Positions 11,138-20,861 of a stretch of 64,000 nucleotides of DNA are shown here, piece by piece; positions within the stretch are counted from its first letter, which is position 1; the number at the start of each line of letters is the position of its first letter. This DNA is from Solenopsis invicta (Eukaryota > Arthropoda > Insecta > Hymenoptera > Formicidae), in contig NC_052669.1 in assembly GCF_016802725.1 (NCBI RefSeq), forward strand, positions 15,957,270 through 16,021,269. Direction: 5' to 3'. Position numbers and translations under genes: made by a program. The notes beneath the pieces are model-generated. The model was not told where the DNA came from. It saw only the letters and a program-made list of their open reading frames with translations, and made no database searches.

Positions 11138-12124
11138 ATGGAAAAAGCGAAAAAGATGGTTTTAATTTCTACGGAAAATCTTGAGAGTATGCAGCAGCAA
11201 CAGCAAAAATCGGCAACGATTGGCGTAGAGTCAAAGGAAAATACCTCACCGAGAAATCCGGAGAATGATGAGAGTGAAAATAATTCCGTGCAAACTCCAG
11301 GTACCTTTCTGACACGACTCGATGTGGAAATGAGCCGCATTCTTAATTCTACCCATCCACGTAACGAGGACGAGAGATGGAAAATGTACAGAGAGGTGCT
11401 TTGGCGATATCTTCACTATATCCGTGAAGTGAGAAGACAAAAGGTAGCCAACGAAACTGAAATCGTAGACAATGAAGCACGACTTTCGGAGGAGATCGAT
11501 AACGCTATTGACAATGAATCGATACTCGTTTCTCATGATATCTCACGAAAATTACAATCTTCTGCTAAACTTTCTTATTTACCCGATGTCGACAACACTG
11601 TGTTGAAAAAAAATCACAGCATTCAATTGCTAAAAAGCTCCAGTAAAATAGTAGAAAGTGTCCCAAAATCGTATCGTGCACAAGCGCGTTTACTGATGAA
11701 ACACTTGCTAGATAACGCGGTGCCTGATAAAATTAATTGGGACGAGGATGGAGTCGTGACTATAAATGGCAACATTGTAAAAGATTTGAATATCGTCGAG
11801 CTGATAAACGACGCGATGCGAGAAAGAAAAACAGTAGAACCACCGCTAGGAAGAACTCAGTTTGCGCGATTACTACGCAGCTTAAACACGCGTTCGTCAC
11901 TGGTAGGAAATAAACGTCTGTTAAACGCAACCTCCGCTTTTTCATCTCCGATTATTGAGAAACTACGGCCTAACGCAAGCTCCACGCCAAAATCGCGTCC
12001 AACGGTGTTGAAAAAAGAACGAAGAACGAGAAAACGCAAGAAGTGCGAGCAGGAAGAAGAAGCTCCTAATTATTGTTTCTATCCCCTCGTTTTCGTAAAG
12101 TTTATCCCCCTACAACTTTTATGA
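11138..12124 (+). CDS. Conserved Polinton protein of unknown function
   Basis: The frame opens at 11018, but that part overlaps the previous gene. The ATG at 11138 (MEKAKKMVLISTENLE) fits the gene spacing and leaves 328 residues. The N-terminal third is Gln/Glu/Asn-rich and probably unordered. A conserved-looking segment, FLTRLDVEMSRILNS followed by DERWKMYREVLWRYLHY, sits near residues 55-100. The C-terminal part is Lys/Arg-rich (RRTRKRKK) and acidic just after, with an odd hydrophobic end that could result from a late frameshift. Position between the small hydrophobic protein and the integrase suggests a structural or DNA-binding role, but this is inference. Confidence 0.65.
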   Translation: MEKAKKMVLISTENLESMQQQQQKSATIGVESKENTSPRNPENDESENNSVQTPGTFLTRLDVEMSRILNSTHPRNEDERWKMYREVLWRYLHYIREVRRQKVANETEIVDNEARLSEEIDNAIDNESILVSHDISRKLQSSAKLSYLPDVDNTVLKKNHSIQLLKSSSKIVESVPKSYRAQARLLMKHLLDNAVPDKINWDEDGVVTINGNIVKDLNIVELINDAMRERKTVEPPLGRTQFARLLRSLNTRSSLVGNKRLLNATSAFSSPIIEKLRPNASSTPKSRPTVLKKERRTRKRKKCEQEEEAPNYCFYPLVFVKFIPLQLL

Positions 12125-12194
12125 AAAACATAGATTCGCTTCCAGCAAGAAAAAGACGTTGCTAGATTGGAGTACACTAAAGAAATAATTAATA

Positions 12195-13325
12195 ATGTCG
12201 GAACTTAAAAAACTGTATTACGATCCCTCACATTACGCAGGTTTCTCAGCAGTAGAAAATCTAACGCGCGCCGCTAAACAAAATTTCACACGTGACAAAG
12301 TCGTTCGTTGGTTGTTATCGCAAGACGCGTACTCGCTGCATCGTCCGCTGCGACGAAAGTTTCCTCGGCTACATTACAACGTAACGAATATCGACGATGT
12401 GTGGGAGGGTGATTTGATTGAGCTACGAAATCTGAAAAGTTACAATGGATATTCTTATATTCTTGTGATTATCGATGTACTCAGTAAATTTGTCTGGGTG
12501 GAACCATTACGGGACAAAACGACCACATATGTAACAAAGGCTTTCCAGCGTATACTCTCGAGAAGCAAAGGACGGGTACCCGTATATCTGCAAACCGACA
12601 AGGGTAAAGAATTTGTTGGGCGTGCGATGCAAAAGTTTCTGCAAGAAAACGATGTACGTTTTAGAGTAACGCGCAACCCTGACATCAAAGCCGCCATCGT
12701 CGAACGTTTCAACAGAACGTTAAAGGAACGGATGTGACGGTATTTTACTCATAAAAACACGCCGTTATATTGATGTTTTCAAGATATCGTGCACGCGTAC
12801 AGTCACACTCGTTATTCAACCACTAGAATGCAACCTGTTGTTGTTACGAGAGAAAATGCAAGTATCGCCCGTGAAAATATAACTCGTCGATGGAAAGACA
12901 TTAACAAAATCAAGAATCGTAGGCGAAAGGCTAAATATCACGTCGGTGATCTCGTTCGCGTCAGTAGAGCGAAAGGTACCTTTGAGAAAGGATACGAAGC
13001 AAACTGGAGTGAGGAGATATTTAGAAATCACCGTATTCTCGAATGGCGAAATCCACGTGTGTACGAATTGAGTGATTTAGCAGGAGAAGTCATAGACGGG
13101 ATTTTTTACGAGCAAGAATTGGGGAGAGTTGATAAAGATCTACAAGAGGATGAGTTTATCGTCGACCGTGTGATAAAGAGTAGGGTGCGTGAAACTAATA
13201 AACAACTATTGGTTAGTTGGCGAGGTTATCCTAGCAAATTCGACTCTTGGATCTCAGCTTCGAGCTTAACTCGACTACAAGATGTTGCCACCGGAATAAT
13301 TTCACATGATTCTTCCGAGCAATAG
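12195..13325 (+). pseudogene. Retroviral-type integrase of the Polinton with chromodomain, broken
   Basis: Inserts the element into the host genome. The rve-fold catalytic core has the first Asp in DVWEGDLIEL, the second in VYLQTDKGKEF and the Glu in IVERFNRTLKER. After the core comes a basic linker and, near the end, a chromodomain (EFIVDRVIKSRV ... LVSWRGYPSKFDSWI), which in related integrases reads chromatin marks. Two in-frame TGA codons interrupt the gene, at 12735-12737 straight after the core and near 12774-12776. The frame is otherwise continuous, so the second stop may reflect a pair of small local indels. The last 20 bases overlap the minor capsid gene. Start at ATG 12195 (MSELKKLYYDPSHYAGF) matches the usual N-terminus of the family. 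Confidence 0.92.
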
Positions 13326-14190
13326 CAGTATGAAGTATTTTCCGGAAAATACTATCTCTTCTTTCATCACCGAATTACCTCAAACTGTAGAATTGCAAGG
13401 GAAATGGGAAGTCGCGCTAAGCGAGATTCAATTTCCCTGTAGTTTTCTTCACGTACGTCAGTTTCCCGAAAATGAGATCACATTTTTCCGTTGGCCGAAA
13501 GATATTTTGTTCGATGAGATACAGAATGCAACAAATGTGTTGCATCACAGAACAATACACAGCGGTATTTATGTAAATATCAAGGATCTTATCCTTGAGA
13601 TTAACGATGTATGCCGAGATTCACATTTTGATTTCGAAATACAAAAAGAACATGGTGGTAAACTAAGAATAGGTCTCAGTTGCGACGTGGAAAAATGTGG
13701 AATGAATCATTATATAAACTTTTCAGATAATCTTTTACGAATATTGGGATGTGAAACGGAATTAAGCATAAAAGATAATTTATTCTTTAATAAGATTATG
13801 CTAAAGAATGGAGAAAACGCAATTTTTCTCAAACTCGGATTTAAATTACAAGAAGACAGTGAACGAATCGCATATTACCAGAGTAAAGAGCCCTGCAGCT
13901 TGTGGCGCGGAATTCCGGATAAGCTGTTCGTCTATTGTGATATCTATGAATTTTATATAACAGGCGACGTACAAACTCCGCTTCTCCGAATAGTTCCGGT
14001 CGAGTCACGCGAGAGTAACTACGCGTACGGGATGAATCAGGTGAAACATTTCTCTCTTCCATTTTATATCCCGCTGCGTCAAACACGTTTTCGAAGAATT
14101 GAAATAAATATAAGAGATCAGCTTGGGAAAAAAATACCATTTGAATCGGGAACGCTGACGGTGACATTGCACTTTAGACGTGCTCGATAA
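13306..14190 (+). CDS. Polinton minor capsid (penton-like, single jelly-roll) protein
   Basis: 294 codons, open throughout. The N-terminus LPSNSSMKYFPENTISSF followed by LPQTVELQGKWEVALSEI is the signature I recognise for the Polinton minor capsid protein. Known: by structure-based comparison this family forms the fivefold vertices of the predicted icosahedral particle. The start at ATG 13306 overlaps the integrase end by 20 bases, in another frame. A second ATG lies ten codons later. C-terminal region is beta-rich and ends TLTVTLHFRRAR. It is the longest undamaged structural gene left in this element. Confidence 0.88.
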   Translation: MILPSNSSMKYFPENTISSFITELPQTVELQGKWEVALSEIQFPCSFLHVRQFPENEITFFRWPKDILFDEIQNATNVLHHRTIHSGIYVNIKDLILEINDVCRDSHFDFEIQKEHGGKLRIGLSCDVEKCGMNHYINFSDNLLRILGCETELSIKDNLFFNKIMLKNGENAIFLKLGFKLQEDSERIAYYQSKEPCSLWRGIPDKLFVYCDIYEFYITGDVQTPLLRIVPVESRESNYAYGMNQVKHFSLPFYIPLRQTRFRRIEINIRDQLGKKIPFESGTLTVTLHFRRAR

Positions 14191-14232
14191 TTTACATTTG
14201 AATACAACTGAAATAAACGTCACTCTACGATA

Positions 14233-14236
<4 letters not shown>

Positions 14237-14275
<39 letters not shown>
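14237..14275. repeat. (AG)n microsatellite
   Basis: About 19 AG units lie in the 100-bp gap between the minor capsid gene and the next gene, 16 bp ahead of its ATG. Confidence 0.95.
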
Positions 14276-14277
<2 letters not shown>

Positions 14278-14291
14278 AAAATTAATTTTCT

Positions 14292-14879
14292 ATGGACTAC
14301 GAAGAATATTACGAGACGCAGAGCGGAGGGGGTGGTGGACGTGGTGGGGGAATTCCACGAGTTTTCGTCGGTTCACCCTATCAACGTGGACATGGAATTG
14401 GAAGTTTTCTTGGTGGATTATTTAGAAAAATTCTACCTTATCTAAAAAGTGATGCTCGCGCAGTCGGTAAGGAAGCTTTACGTGCGGGGATTAATGTGAT
14501 GGAGGATGTCGAAAACGATACTCCGTTGAAAGAGTCGATCAAAAATCGTTTTGTAGAATCACGGAAAAACCTCAAAAGAAAAGCCAAAGAAAAAATAAGA
14601 AACCTGATGAGGGGGTCGGGATATAAAATATCCGCAAAATTGCCAACGCTTCAGTTTCCTCTTGGTTACTACGACTTTACATCGCTAAGAGATTGTCGCT
14701 TTGTAAACGTAAACGTAAGGTTAAAAGAAAATCGAAAAATAGTGTGCGCAGAAAGTGTGTTAAAAGATTAACGACAAAGAAGAAGAAAAGTCGTGGAGTA
14801 GCTCGAAAAACTAAAAAATCATCCGCCGCAAAACGTCGTAGCAGCAAGAGAAACGACTGTATCTGACATATTCGTGTAA
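14292..14879 (+). pseudogene. Small basic virion-type Polinton protein (pVI/core-like), frameshifted
   Basis: Starts at ATG 14292 with an acidic Tyr-rich head (MDYEEYYETQS), a Gly run, then GHGIGSFLGGLFRKILPYLK, an amphipathic segment of the kind seen in adenovirus pVI-like membrane-active proteins, and ARAVGKEALRAGINV. The frame continues to a stop at 14771. From about 14690 the Lys/Arg-dense tail expected for this family lies in the next frame, and a short end (TVSDIF) lies in a third, closing at 14877-14879. That points to two small indels. The role as minor virion or DNA-condensing protein is inferred from composition and place between the two capsid genes. Confidence 0.65.
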
Positions 14880-14911
14880 ACTGAGAATTCATTGTTCGAG
14901 GTGTGACAAGC

Positions 14912-16261
14912 ATGTCCTTCCTCCATACTCATTCAAGCGAGTGCTTAAAAAGTGAACTTGATCTTTTTACTTTACCTCCTACCCAGACTAGTATTGAGAG
15001 CTCACAATGGATTTATTACAAACCCGTAACAACACTCGCAGACGACGCACCAATAGAATTCGTCATACCCGGTCACGGCGAAGACTACCTGGATCTCACA
15101 CACACATTGCTGAGTCTTCGCATTCGCGTAGAAACGGTAGACATTACCGCCGCCACCACCAGTACCGGCGCGCCCGTTACCCCCGCAACGGTCGATCTAG
15201 GACCTGTAAATCATCTGATGCATTCTATGTTCAATCAAATCGACGTGTATTTCAATCAAAAACTCATATCGCCTCCAAACAACGCTTACGCGTACCGCGC
15301 GTACATAGAGGCATTATTAAATTATGCTTCACCCGCAAAAACTTCCCATCTCACGTCTTGTCTGTGGGACGCAGATTCTCCCGGTTACATGGATCAACTG
15401 GTAGATTCCGTAACACCGAATAAAGCTCTATTGAGACGCGCACGTTACATTAGGGGAGGGCGCGCTCTGGATCTCATAGGACATCTTTACTGCGACGTTT
15501 TCAATCAGGATAAATTCTTAATTAACGGAGTGGAAGTTAGAATGAGACTTGTACGTTCCAAAGACTCGTTTTGTCTAATGGAAAATAATTCTTTGTCAAA
15601 AATTCGTATTCTAGACGCAAGTTTACTCGTAAAAAGAGCAAAAATAAGCCCTAGAGTATTACTCGCGCATGCAAGAATGTTGAGTAAAACCACCGCAAAG
15701 TATCTCCTCACGAGGGTCAAAGTTAAAACGTTTACGATACACTCTGGCCTCGTGGGAGAATCAATAGACAATGTAATACTTGGTCAGCTACCGAAACGAA
15801 TAATAGTTGGCTTTGTTGATAACAAAGCATTTAACGGAAACGGAAAATTAAATCCATTTAACTTTAAAAATTATGGCATAAATTTCCTTTCGTTGTACGT
15901 TGACGGAATGTAGATTCCAAGTAGACCATTACAGCCAAATTTTTCGATAGAGGAACCACTCTACATCGAAGCGTATCACACACTCTTTTCTGGAACAGGC
16001 ATACATTTTTTGAACGAGGGAAATTCTATAAGCAGAGACGATTACTCCAACGGATACTGTCTCTTCGCGTTTGATCTGACTCCCGATTTATCAGCTAATT
16101 GCGCTGGGCATTGGAATCTCGTGAAACATGGAAGCTTGCGATTAGAAGTGAGATTTGAAAAATCACTTAATGTAACGGTTAATTGTATCGTGTATGCCGA
16201 ATTCGATAATGTTCTGGAAATCGACTCTTCACGTCAAATTATCGTCGATTTTTCTGGATAA
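14912..16261 (+). pseudogene. Polinton major capsid protein (double jelly-roll), one in-frame stop
   Basis: The ATG at 14912 (MSFLHTHSSECLKSEL) starts a frame of about 450 codons, the size expected of the family. Recognisable blocks are LDLFTLPPTQTSIE, FVIPGHGEDYLDL, MFNQIDVYFNQKLISPP, AYRAYIEALLNY and, near the end, FLNEGNSISRDDY, LTPDLSANCAGHWN and the terminal EIDSSRQIIVDFSG. Known role: trimers of the double jelly-roll protein build the capsid shell. A TAG at 15911-15913 interrupts the gene, with the same frame open on both sides to the TAA at 16259-16261, so a single base change could have made it. No frameshift is seen. Confidence 0.92.
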
Positions 16262-16443
16262 CTTTATAACGTGCAAAGATAATATTCAACAACCGCGCAC
16301 GAAAAATATTTCCCCCACCATTACCTTTTATATTATTTCCATACGACGTTTTTCTAAACTCAAGGGACAAAAAAAAGATTCAGTTTTAGATGAGACCTTG
16401 CCGTAGAAAGTTCGCTTGAAGAGTCAGTGAAGCATATATAGCT

Positions 16444-17042
16444 ATGGATATAATTATTGACATTCAAGGTTTTCGTGATACTGAGAAAAAGTTTATTCCA
16501 AAAGAAATCGCAGTTGTAGCGATTAATGCTCCAATCTTTGGTCACTGGATTATAATGCCATCTTATCCGTTTGACAACTTACCCGAGAGCTCAAAGCGCC
16601 AAAACATTTGGCTTTCACGAAATTATCACGGCATCGAATGGCTCGCCGGTGAAGTTAGTCTAAAGCACTTTAAACAGCATCTACGAGAAATTACATACCG
16701 TCAAGCAACCCGTATCTATAGCAGAGGACAAGAAAAAGTACGATACCTAAGTAATCTACTTTCCAGAAACATATATAATCTGGAAGGTATTTCTCCATCA
16801 TTTAAAAATTTACCCGATGCCAAGGAGAGCGGTCACCGTTGCACTCATCACGGATTTCGAGCAGAAGCGAAATTTGTGCGATACGTAACGCATATAAATT
16901 GAAACGTTGGTTAAACGAGCAAAATAGTCGTAGAAATCTCTTCGCTGACAAACGCGAGGAAAGTAACATCGAAGAACAATCAAATTGTGAAATTTTTTCA
17001 ACAAATCGGAGCTTCAATATATCCCATAATTGCGAGGAGTGG
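16444..17042 (+). pseudogene. Conserved Polinton protein upstream of the protease, frameshifted
   Basis: ATG 16444 opens MDIIIDIQGFRDTEKKF, then VVAINAPIFGHWIIMPSYPF, WLSRNYHGIEWLAGE and a Cys/His patch RCTHHGFRAEA. This is a protein I recognise as recurrent beside the protease in insect Polintons and elsewhere encoded in arthropod genomes; its function is unknown to me. The frame stops at 16902, but from about 16870 a matching continuation (AIRNAYKLKRWL) runs in another frame, showing a one-base frameshift. That frame then runs without a stop into the protease, so the boundary at 17042 is approximate. Confidence 0.7.
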
Positions 17043-17654
17043 ATGAAGAAGAACATTCTATTAATCGAAAAAAAGAAAGAGCGAGACGAGATTGCAAACT
17101 CAGAAATTACTCGAGTAATCTCGTTCGACCGTTCACATCCGTCATATGAATTCGTTGGAAATTTTACATGCTTTACGCCAACTCGATTAGGATATGCAGG
17201 AGTCCATCCAGCCGACAAGATACCGAGGGTGTGGACGAGGTCGAGCGCTATCGTCGCCAACACGGACGATCACAATCGACCTGGTCAACACTGGGTCGCT
17301 TTTTACGTCGACGAACACGGAAATGGAACATATTTCGATAGCTATGGATTACTGCCCTTGGATTCAAGATTCCTCCAACGACTACGAACAAACTTCGTCC
17401 GGTATCAATGGAACACTACTCGGCTACAAGGAATTCTTTCACAAACTTGCGGACAATACTGCTGCGTTTTTCTTTATTTTATGTGTAACGGTTATAATCT
17501 TAATCAATTTCTAAAATCATTTTCTAATGAATCCACATACAACGACCGTTTGATCGTAAAATTATTTCATAAATTTTTTCTTTGTAATAAAGGAAAATAT
17601 GAGAAAAAACCAATTATATGCCGACGTATTCAATCTTGTACTTTTAAAAAGTAA
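17043..17654 (+). CDS. Adenain/Ulp1-like cysteine protease (virion maturation) of the Polinton
   Basis: Catalytic residues are visible with ATG 17043 as residue 1: His83 in GQHWVAFYVD, Asp99 in YFDSYG, Gln134 and Cys136 in SQTCGQYCC, the order of the C5/C48 cysteine proteases. Known role: processing capsid proteins. The core begins at the VHPADKIPRVW block. The same frame is open upstream to 16839, where it holds the shifted tail of the previous gene, so the true start is uncertain. No stop interrupts the catalytic domain. A Lys-rich end leads to the TAA just before the right terminal repeat. Confidence 0.82.
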   Translation: MKKNILLIEKKKERDEIANSEITRVISFDRSHPSYEFVGNFTCFTPTRLGYAGVHPADKIPRVWTRSSAIVANTDDHNRPGQHWVAFYVDEHGNGTYFDSYGLLPLDSRFLQRLRTNFVRYQWNTTRLQGILSQTCGQYCCVFLYFMCNGYNLNQFLKSFSNESTYNDRLIVKLFHKFFLCNKGKYEKKPIICRRIQSCTFKK

Positions 17655-17757
17655 AAATCTATGAAGATTTATTGTAACAATAAATATTTTACTTTTAAAC
17701 CTAGTTTATTTTCTTTCACCTACCATGTATTCTAATGTAAAGTAATAAATCAATTTT

Positions 17758-18280
17758 CTTTTGTAACATTCAAAATTTAATATAAAAGAAACCTTTGAAA
17801 GTTTATTTTCTAAAACTATAAATCGAAACTCATGCTCATTTATGTTTTGTTAAATCCATAAAAAGACAAAAACTTTAAATTGTTCCTAGTTATCATAAAT
17901 TATTCTCCTTTTGTAACATTCAAAAATTAATATAAAAAAAACCTTAGAAAGTTTACTTTCTAAAACTATAAATCGAAACTCGTGCTCATTCATGTTTTGT
18001 TAAATCCATAAAAAGACAAAAACTTTATATTGTTTATAGTTGTCATAAATCACTCTCCTTTTTGTAGCTTTTTAAAATTTAATATAAAAGAAATTATTTG
18101 AAAAGATATATTATTCTCTCAGAATCTACAAAACATATAATTATTCTTGTTTTATTAGATTCTGTAATGACAAAAATTTTGTATTGTTCCTTTATAACAT
18201 TTCTTTGTTACCTTTCTTTTAAAATAAGTTTTTCTTTTACCTTTGAAAGAGTTACCGACTTTTGATTCATAATCCCCGCT
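17758..18280 (-). repeat. Polinton right terminal inverted repeat
   Basis: Reverse complement of the left end. It carries the unique outer 200 bp and about two of the 150-bp sub-units found at the left, so it is shorter by one to two units. Identity in the outer part is very high, which argues for recent replication or gene conversion. Confidence 0.9.
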
Positions 18281-18286
18281 AGTACT
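18281..18286. repeat. Right target-site duplication of the Polinton (agtact)
   Basis: The six bases agtact directly follow the terminal ct of the Polinton. Bases 1-4 of the window read tact, directly before the opening ag, which fits the last four bases of the same duplication. The duplication is a perfect palindrome, so the inverted repeats appear to extend four bases beyond the true ends. Confidence 0.85.
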
Positions 18287-18698
18287 TTCCTTCATCTTTT
18301 TTTCTTACCCCACCCTTGCGGAGCCAACAAATTTTTTCCCACCGAAATGTCAATTTCCTTTCAATCAACTTGTGGGCAACTATAGGAGCAACCACTCTTG
18401 GGCAGCCATGGGAACTTCCAATCAGAATGCTCTACTCCCACCGGGTGACACTCAGCCACACGCGTGCCTACCATTCAAAGCGCTCCAGACAGTACCGGGC
18501 CCCACCCTTCCCCATTATTTTACCTAATTATCACCTAATTATCACCTAATTTTCACCTAATTATTACCTTTTGTCAAGGTCAGGACCCCCGCTGTGAGAC
18601 CTTTTTCCCTCTTCCTCCGTCTGGGACCCAGGACCCCTGCTGTGTGACCCACATTCCCCCTACCCCTGTGACGTCATTTGTTTTGACGCCCCATGGCT
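18287..18698. other. Unassigned flank with short tandem repeat
   Basis: No gene is seen. Four copies of an 11-12-bp unit (cacctaattat) occur at about 18521-18568. The left edge of the Gypsy integrase remnant is at about 18699. Confidence 0.4.
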
Positions 18699-19365
18699 GC
18701 CCACATACTACTGATGCACTAGTCCAACTTGTCGGTTCGAAGCGCTGCCGAACAACTGCGTATCACCCGAAGTCCAACGGGATCATCGAGCGATGGCATC
18801 GCTCCCTCAAGTCCGCATTGATGTGCCATGGCGAAGCTCAATGGATCGACACACTACCAGTGGTTTTGCTCGGTTTGAGAATCTGCTTCAAAGAAGATTT
18901 AGGCACCTTCGTAACGGAATTAGTCTATGGCACCACGCTCAAGGTCCCAGGTGAATTTTTCTCCTCCGAGGAGATGCCGAGTAATCTACGGATTTTTGTT
19001 GAGGATTTCCGCGTAATTATGCAAAAGCTGCGACCTAGACCGACCTCGCATCATATTAAACCTAAACTGTTTTTCCACAAAGACTTATGTAATTGTTCGC
19101 ATGTTTTTCTCAAAGTAAAAGGTAGCAGACTCCCTTAGATCAGCTGTATATCGGCCCACATAGGGTTTTAGAGCGCATCTCGGATAAAGTTTTCGTTTTG
19201 GATATTAATGGTAAATGTGTTAACTTTACTGTCGATAGGCTTAAGCCTGCTTACTTAGCAATCCAAGATCCGGAAACTTCTCAGTCCACTACATTTCCGG
19301 CGTCAGCTGGTGTACCGATAACCGAGCCAGCAGGAACCAAGGACATATTCCGGTCCAGCGATTAA
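18699..19365 (+). pseudogene. Gypsy integrase C-terminal part, frameshifted
   Basis: The frame holds the end of the rve core, TTAYHPKSNGIIERWHRSLK, with its catalytic Glu, then LVYGTTLKVPGEFF, a block typical of the CsRn1-like insect Gypsy group. A frameshift near 19130 moves the rest (GPHRVLERISDKVFVLDI ... VDRLKPAYL) to another frame, closing at 19363-19365. The first two catalytic acidic residues are missing, so it cannot be functional. Confidence 0.82.
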
Positions 19366-19571
19366 GCCAAAGTCAGATTCAAAGAATAATTCGCACAAAA
19401 AGATAAAACTTTAATGTACAAACTTAGCATTAAGCATTCAAAAAGCAATAATTTCTTTTTTTTTGTTTGTTTATTATATCATATTGTATTCGCTATTATT
19501 CTTATTCTTTCATTCCATTATTATCTAGTATTTTCTTACGTTTACACTGGGGTAGGGGGAGGGGGGAGTAC

Positions 19572-19616
19572 TGTGGCGTTACGAGCGCTAGCGGCGGCGT
19601 TGGTCTGTTCCGTTTT

Positions 19617-19660
<44 letters not shown>

Positions 19661-19988
19661 GCTCTCTCTCCGGGCATGGCGTACCTGATGCGAACGTTCG
19701 CAAGCGATAGCTTATTATTTTTAAGATTTATTTGGTAAGATTAATCTATTTTCTAATCAATCCTCCGGGATCATTTGTGATATTAGTTCCGATACCTGTA
19801 CCCTTGTTTGCGTAGACTCTACTACTTTTGTACAGTAGGCCTATAAGTTCCCGAGAGCTAACCTCTATTCATAGAGATCGACGCTTGAACTATAAGTACG
19901 CGATCACGTCCACGTACTTGTGGGTTTAATTATCTTGGCAATTTTAATAAAGCAAAACTATTTTATTGAAAGCCTAGTTTCTTAAACA
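19572..19988 (+). repeat. 3' LTR of the Gypsy remnant
   Basis: Begins TG straight after a polypurine tract and ends CA at cttaaaca. It contains a (TC)n microsatellite at about 19618-19660 and an aataaa signal near 19948. No target duplication can be tested, because the 5' end is missing. Confidence 0.7.
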
Positions 19989-20242
19989 TTCATTATAACT
20001 CTCCATTTTCCGCCAGTCAGAATACGTCAGTGATTGGCCACCACGACAACGTAGTAGCCACATATGTGTTTATGAACGTGACCTCTGTTGGAAATTAGGG
20101 GAAAACGATGCGAATGTTCACCGCTGTTTCACTTTTACTCGAAGTGACGTCAGCTCATCGTGTGTACGTCTGACAGCATTATGGAAGCCGGGAAAGAAGA
20201 ACAGCGAGGTGTAATACGATTTCTGACTGCGAAGGTGTGTCA

Positions 20243-20418
20243 GGAAATACAATTCATGCCCAAATTTCTGCTGTGTATGGCGAACGCTGTATGTCACATG
20301 CGTGTGTGTTTGCGTAGATAAACGATTTTCTCGAATTCGTTTATTCCACGCACACACGCGCACATGACATACTGTGTTCGCCATACACAGCAGACATTTG
20401 AGCATAAATTGTACTTCC
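20243..20418. repeat. Hairpin with 75-bp arms
   Basis: The left arm (ggaaatacaattcatgccca and onward through tgctgtgtatggcgaac) and right arm are imperfect inverted repeats around a small loop near 20320-20330. It looks like a fold-back MITE. It sits directly before a dispersed repeat copy. Confidence 0.7.
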
Positions 20419-20429
20419 GTGATTGCGTT

Positions 20430-20625
20430 TGATATATTTTTTATTCCCCACTGGAACAGAGATCATCATTAAGCATTATTAACAATTATCTTAAAGAATA
20501 TTACGTTTCCGATTTAAAACATATCACTTTTTTGCTTGTTTTCCTCATTTTCGTGTATTTAATAAAGCGCGATTTTTAATTTATGTCCGGATAGATTCGT
20601 TACTTCTTATACAACTACATAATTT
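20430..20625 (+). repeat. Dispersed repeat, copy 1
   Basis: This stretch, from tattttttattccccactgg to tcttatacaactacataa, matches the reverse complement of 47208-47412 with scattered differences. It holds no open frame. Probably part of a non-autonomous element. Confidence 0.65.
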
Positions 20626-20711
20626 TTGTTATTACTTATAATAAAAAATGCCACCATAAACTTTTTTAATTTCAAAAACGTTATATTTCAATAAATTTTT
20701 TTTAATGTCAT

Positions 20712-20861
20712 CCCAGCAAATACAAAATTATCGATATATTAATGCTAGTAATTTTTCACTCAGCAATGTTATTGTATAATATATTTGTTATAAGACATTT
20801 ACATTGCTGAGTGTGAAATTACAACTAACATTTACATAACGGTAACTTTGTATTTGCTGGG
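20712..20861. repeat. MITE, 150 bp, with about 60-bp inverted ends
   Basis: Ends cccagcaaatacaaa and tttgtatttgctggg are inverted, and pairing continues inward over about 60 bases (cactcagcaatg / cattgctgagtg). No target duplication is certain. Confidence 0.75.

Larger units (their letters stand above)
5..18280. mobile_element. Polinton/Maverick, complete from end to end, coding genes decayed
   Basis: Seen: the ends agcggggatta (left) and its reverse complement (right) begin long inverted repeats, and a 6-bp duplication agtact follows the right end, with tact at bases 1-4 fitting the left copy. Between them lie the Polinton hallmark genes: protein-primed PolB, FtsK/HerA-type ATPase, retroviral-type integrase, adenain-like protease, and major and minor jelly-roll capsid proteins. 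Known: Polintons start with AG, end with CT, make 6-bp duplications and run 15-20 kb, which this 18,276-bp element matches. Genes are all on plus except the leftmost. Six genes carry stops or frameshifts, so the copy cannot supply its own functions. The inference that it was once virion-forming rests on the capsid genes. Confidence 0.96.
18699..19988 (+). mobile_element. 5'-truncated Ty3/Gypsy retrotransposon remnant with 3' LTR
   Basis: An integrase C-terminal remnant is followed at about 19550-19571 by a purine tract (ggtagggggaggggggag) and an LTR beginning TGTGG and ending AAACA. No 5' LTR, protease or reverse transcriptase is present up to the Polinton right end. The rest of the element could lie left of the Polinton, outside the window, or be deleted. 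Confidence 0.75.
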
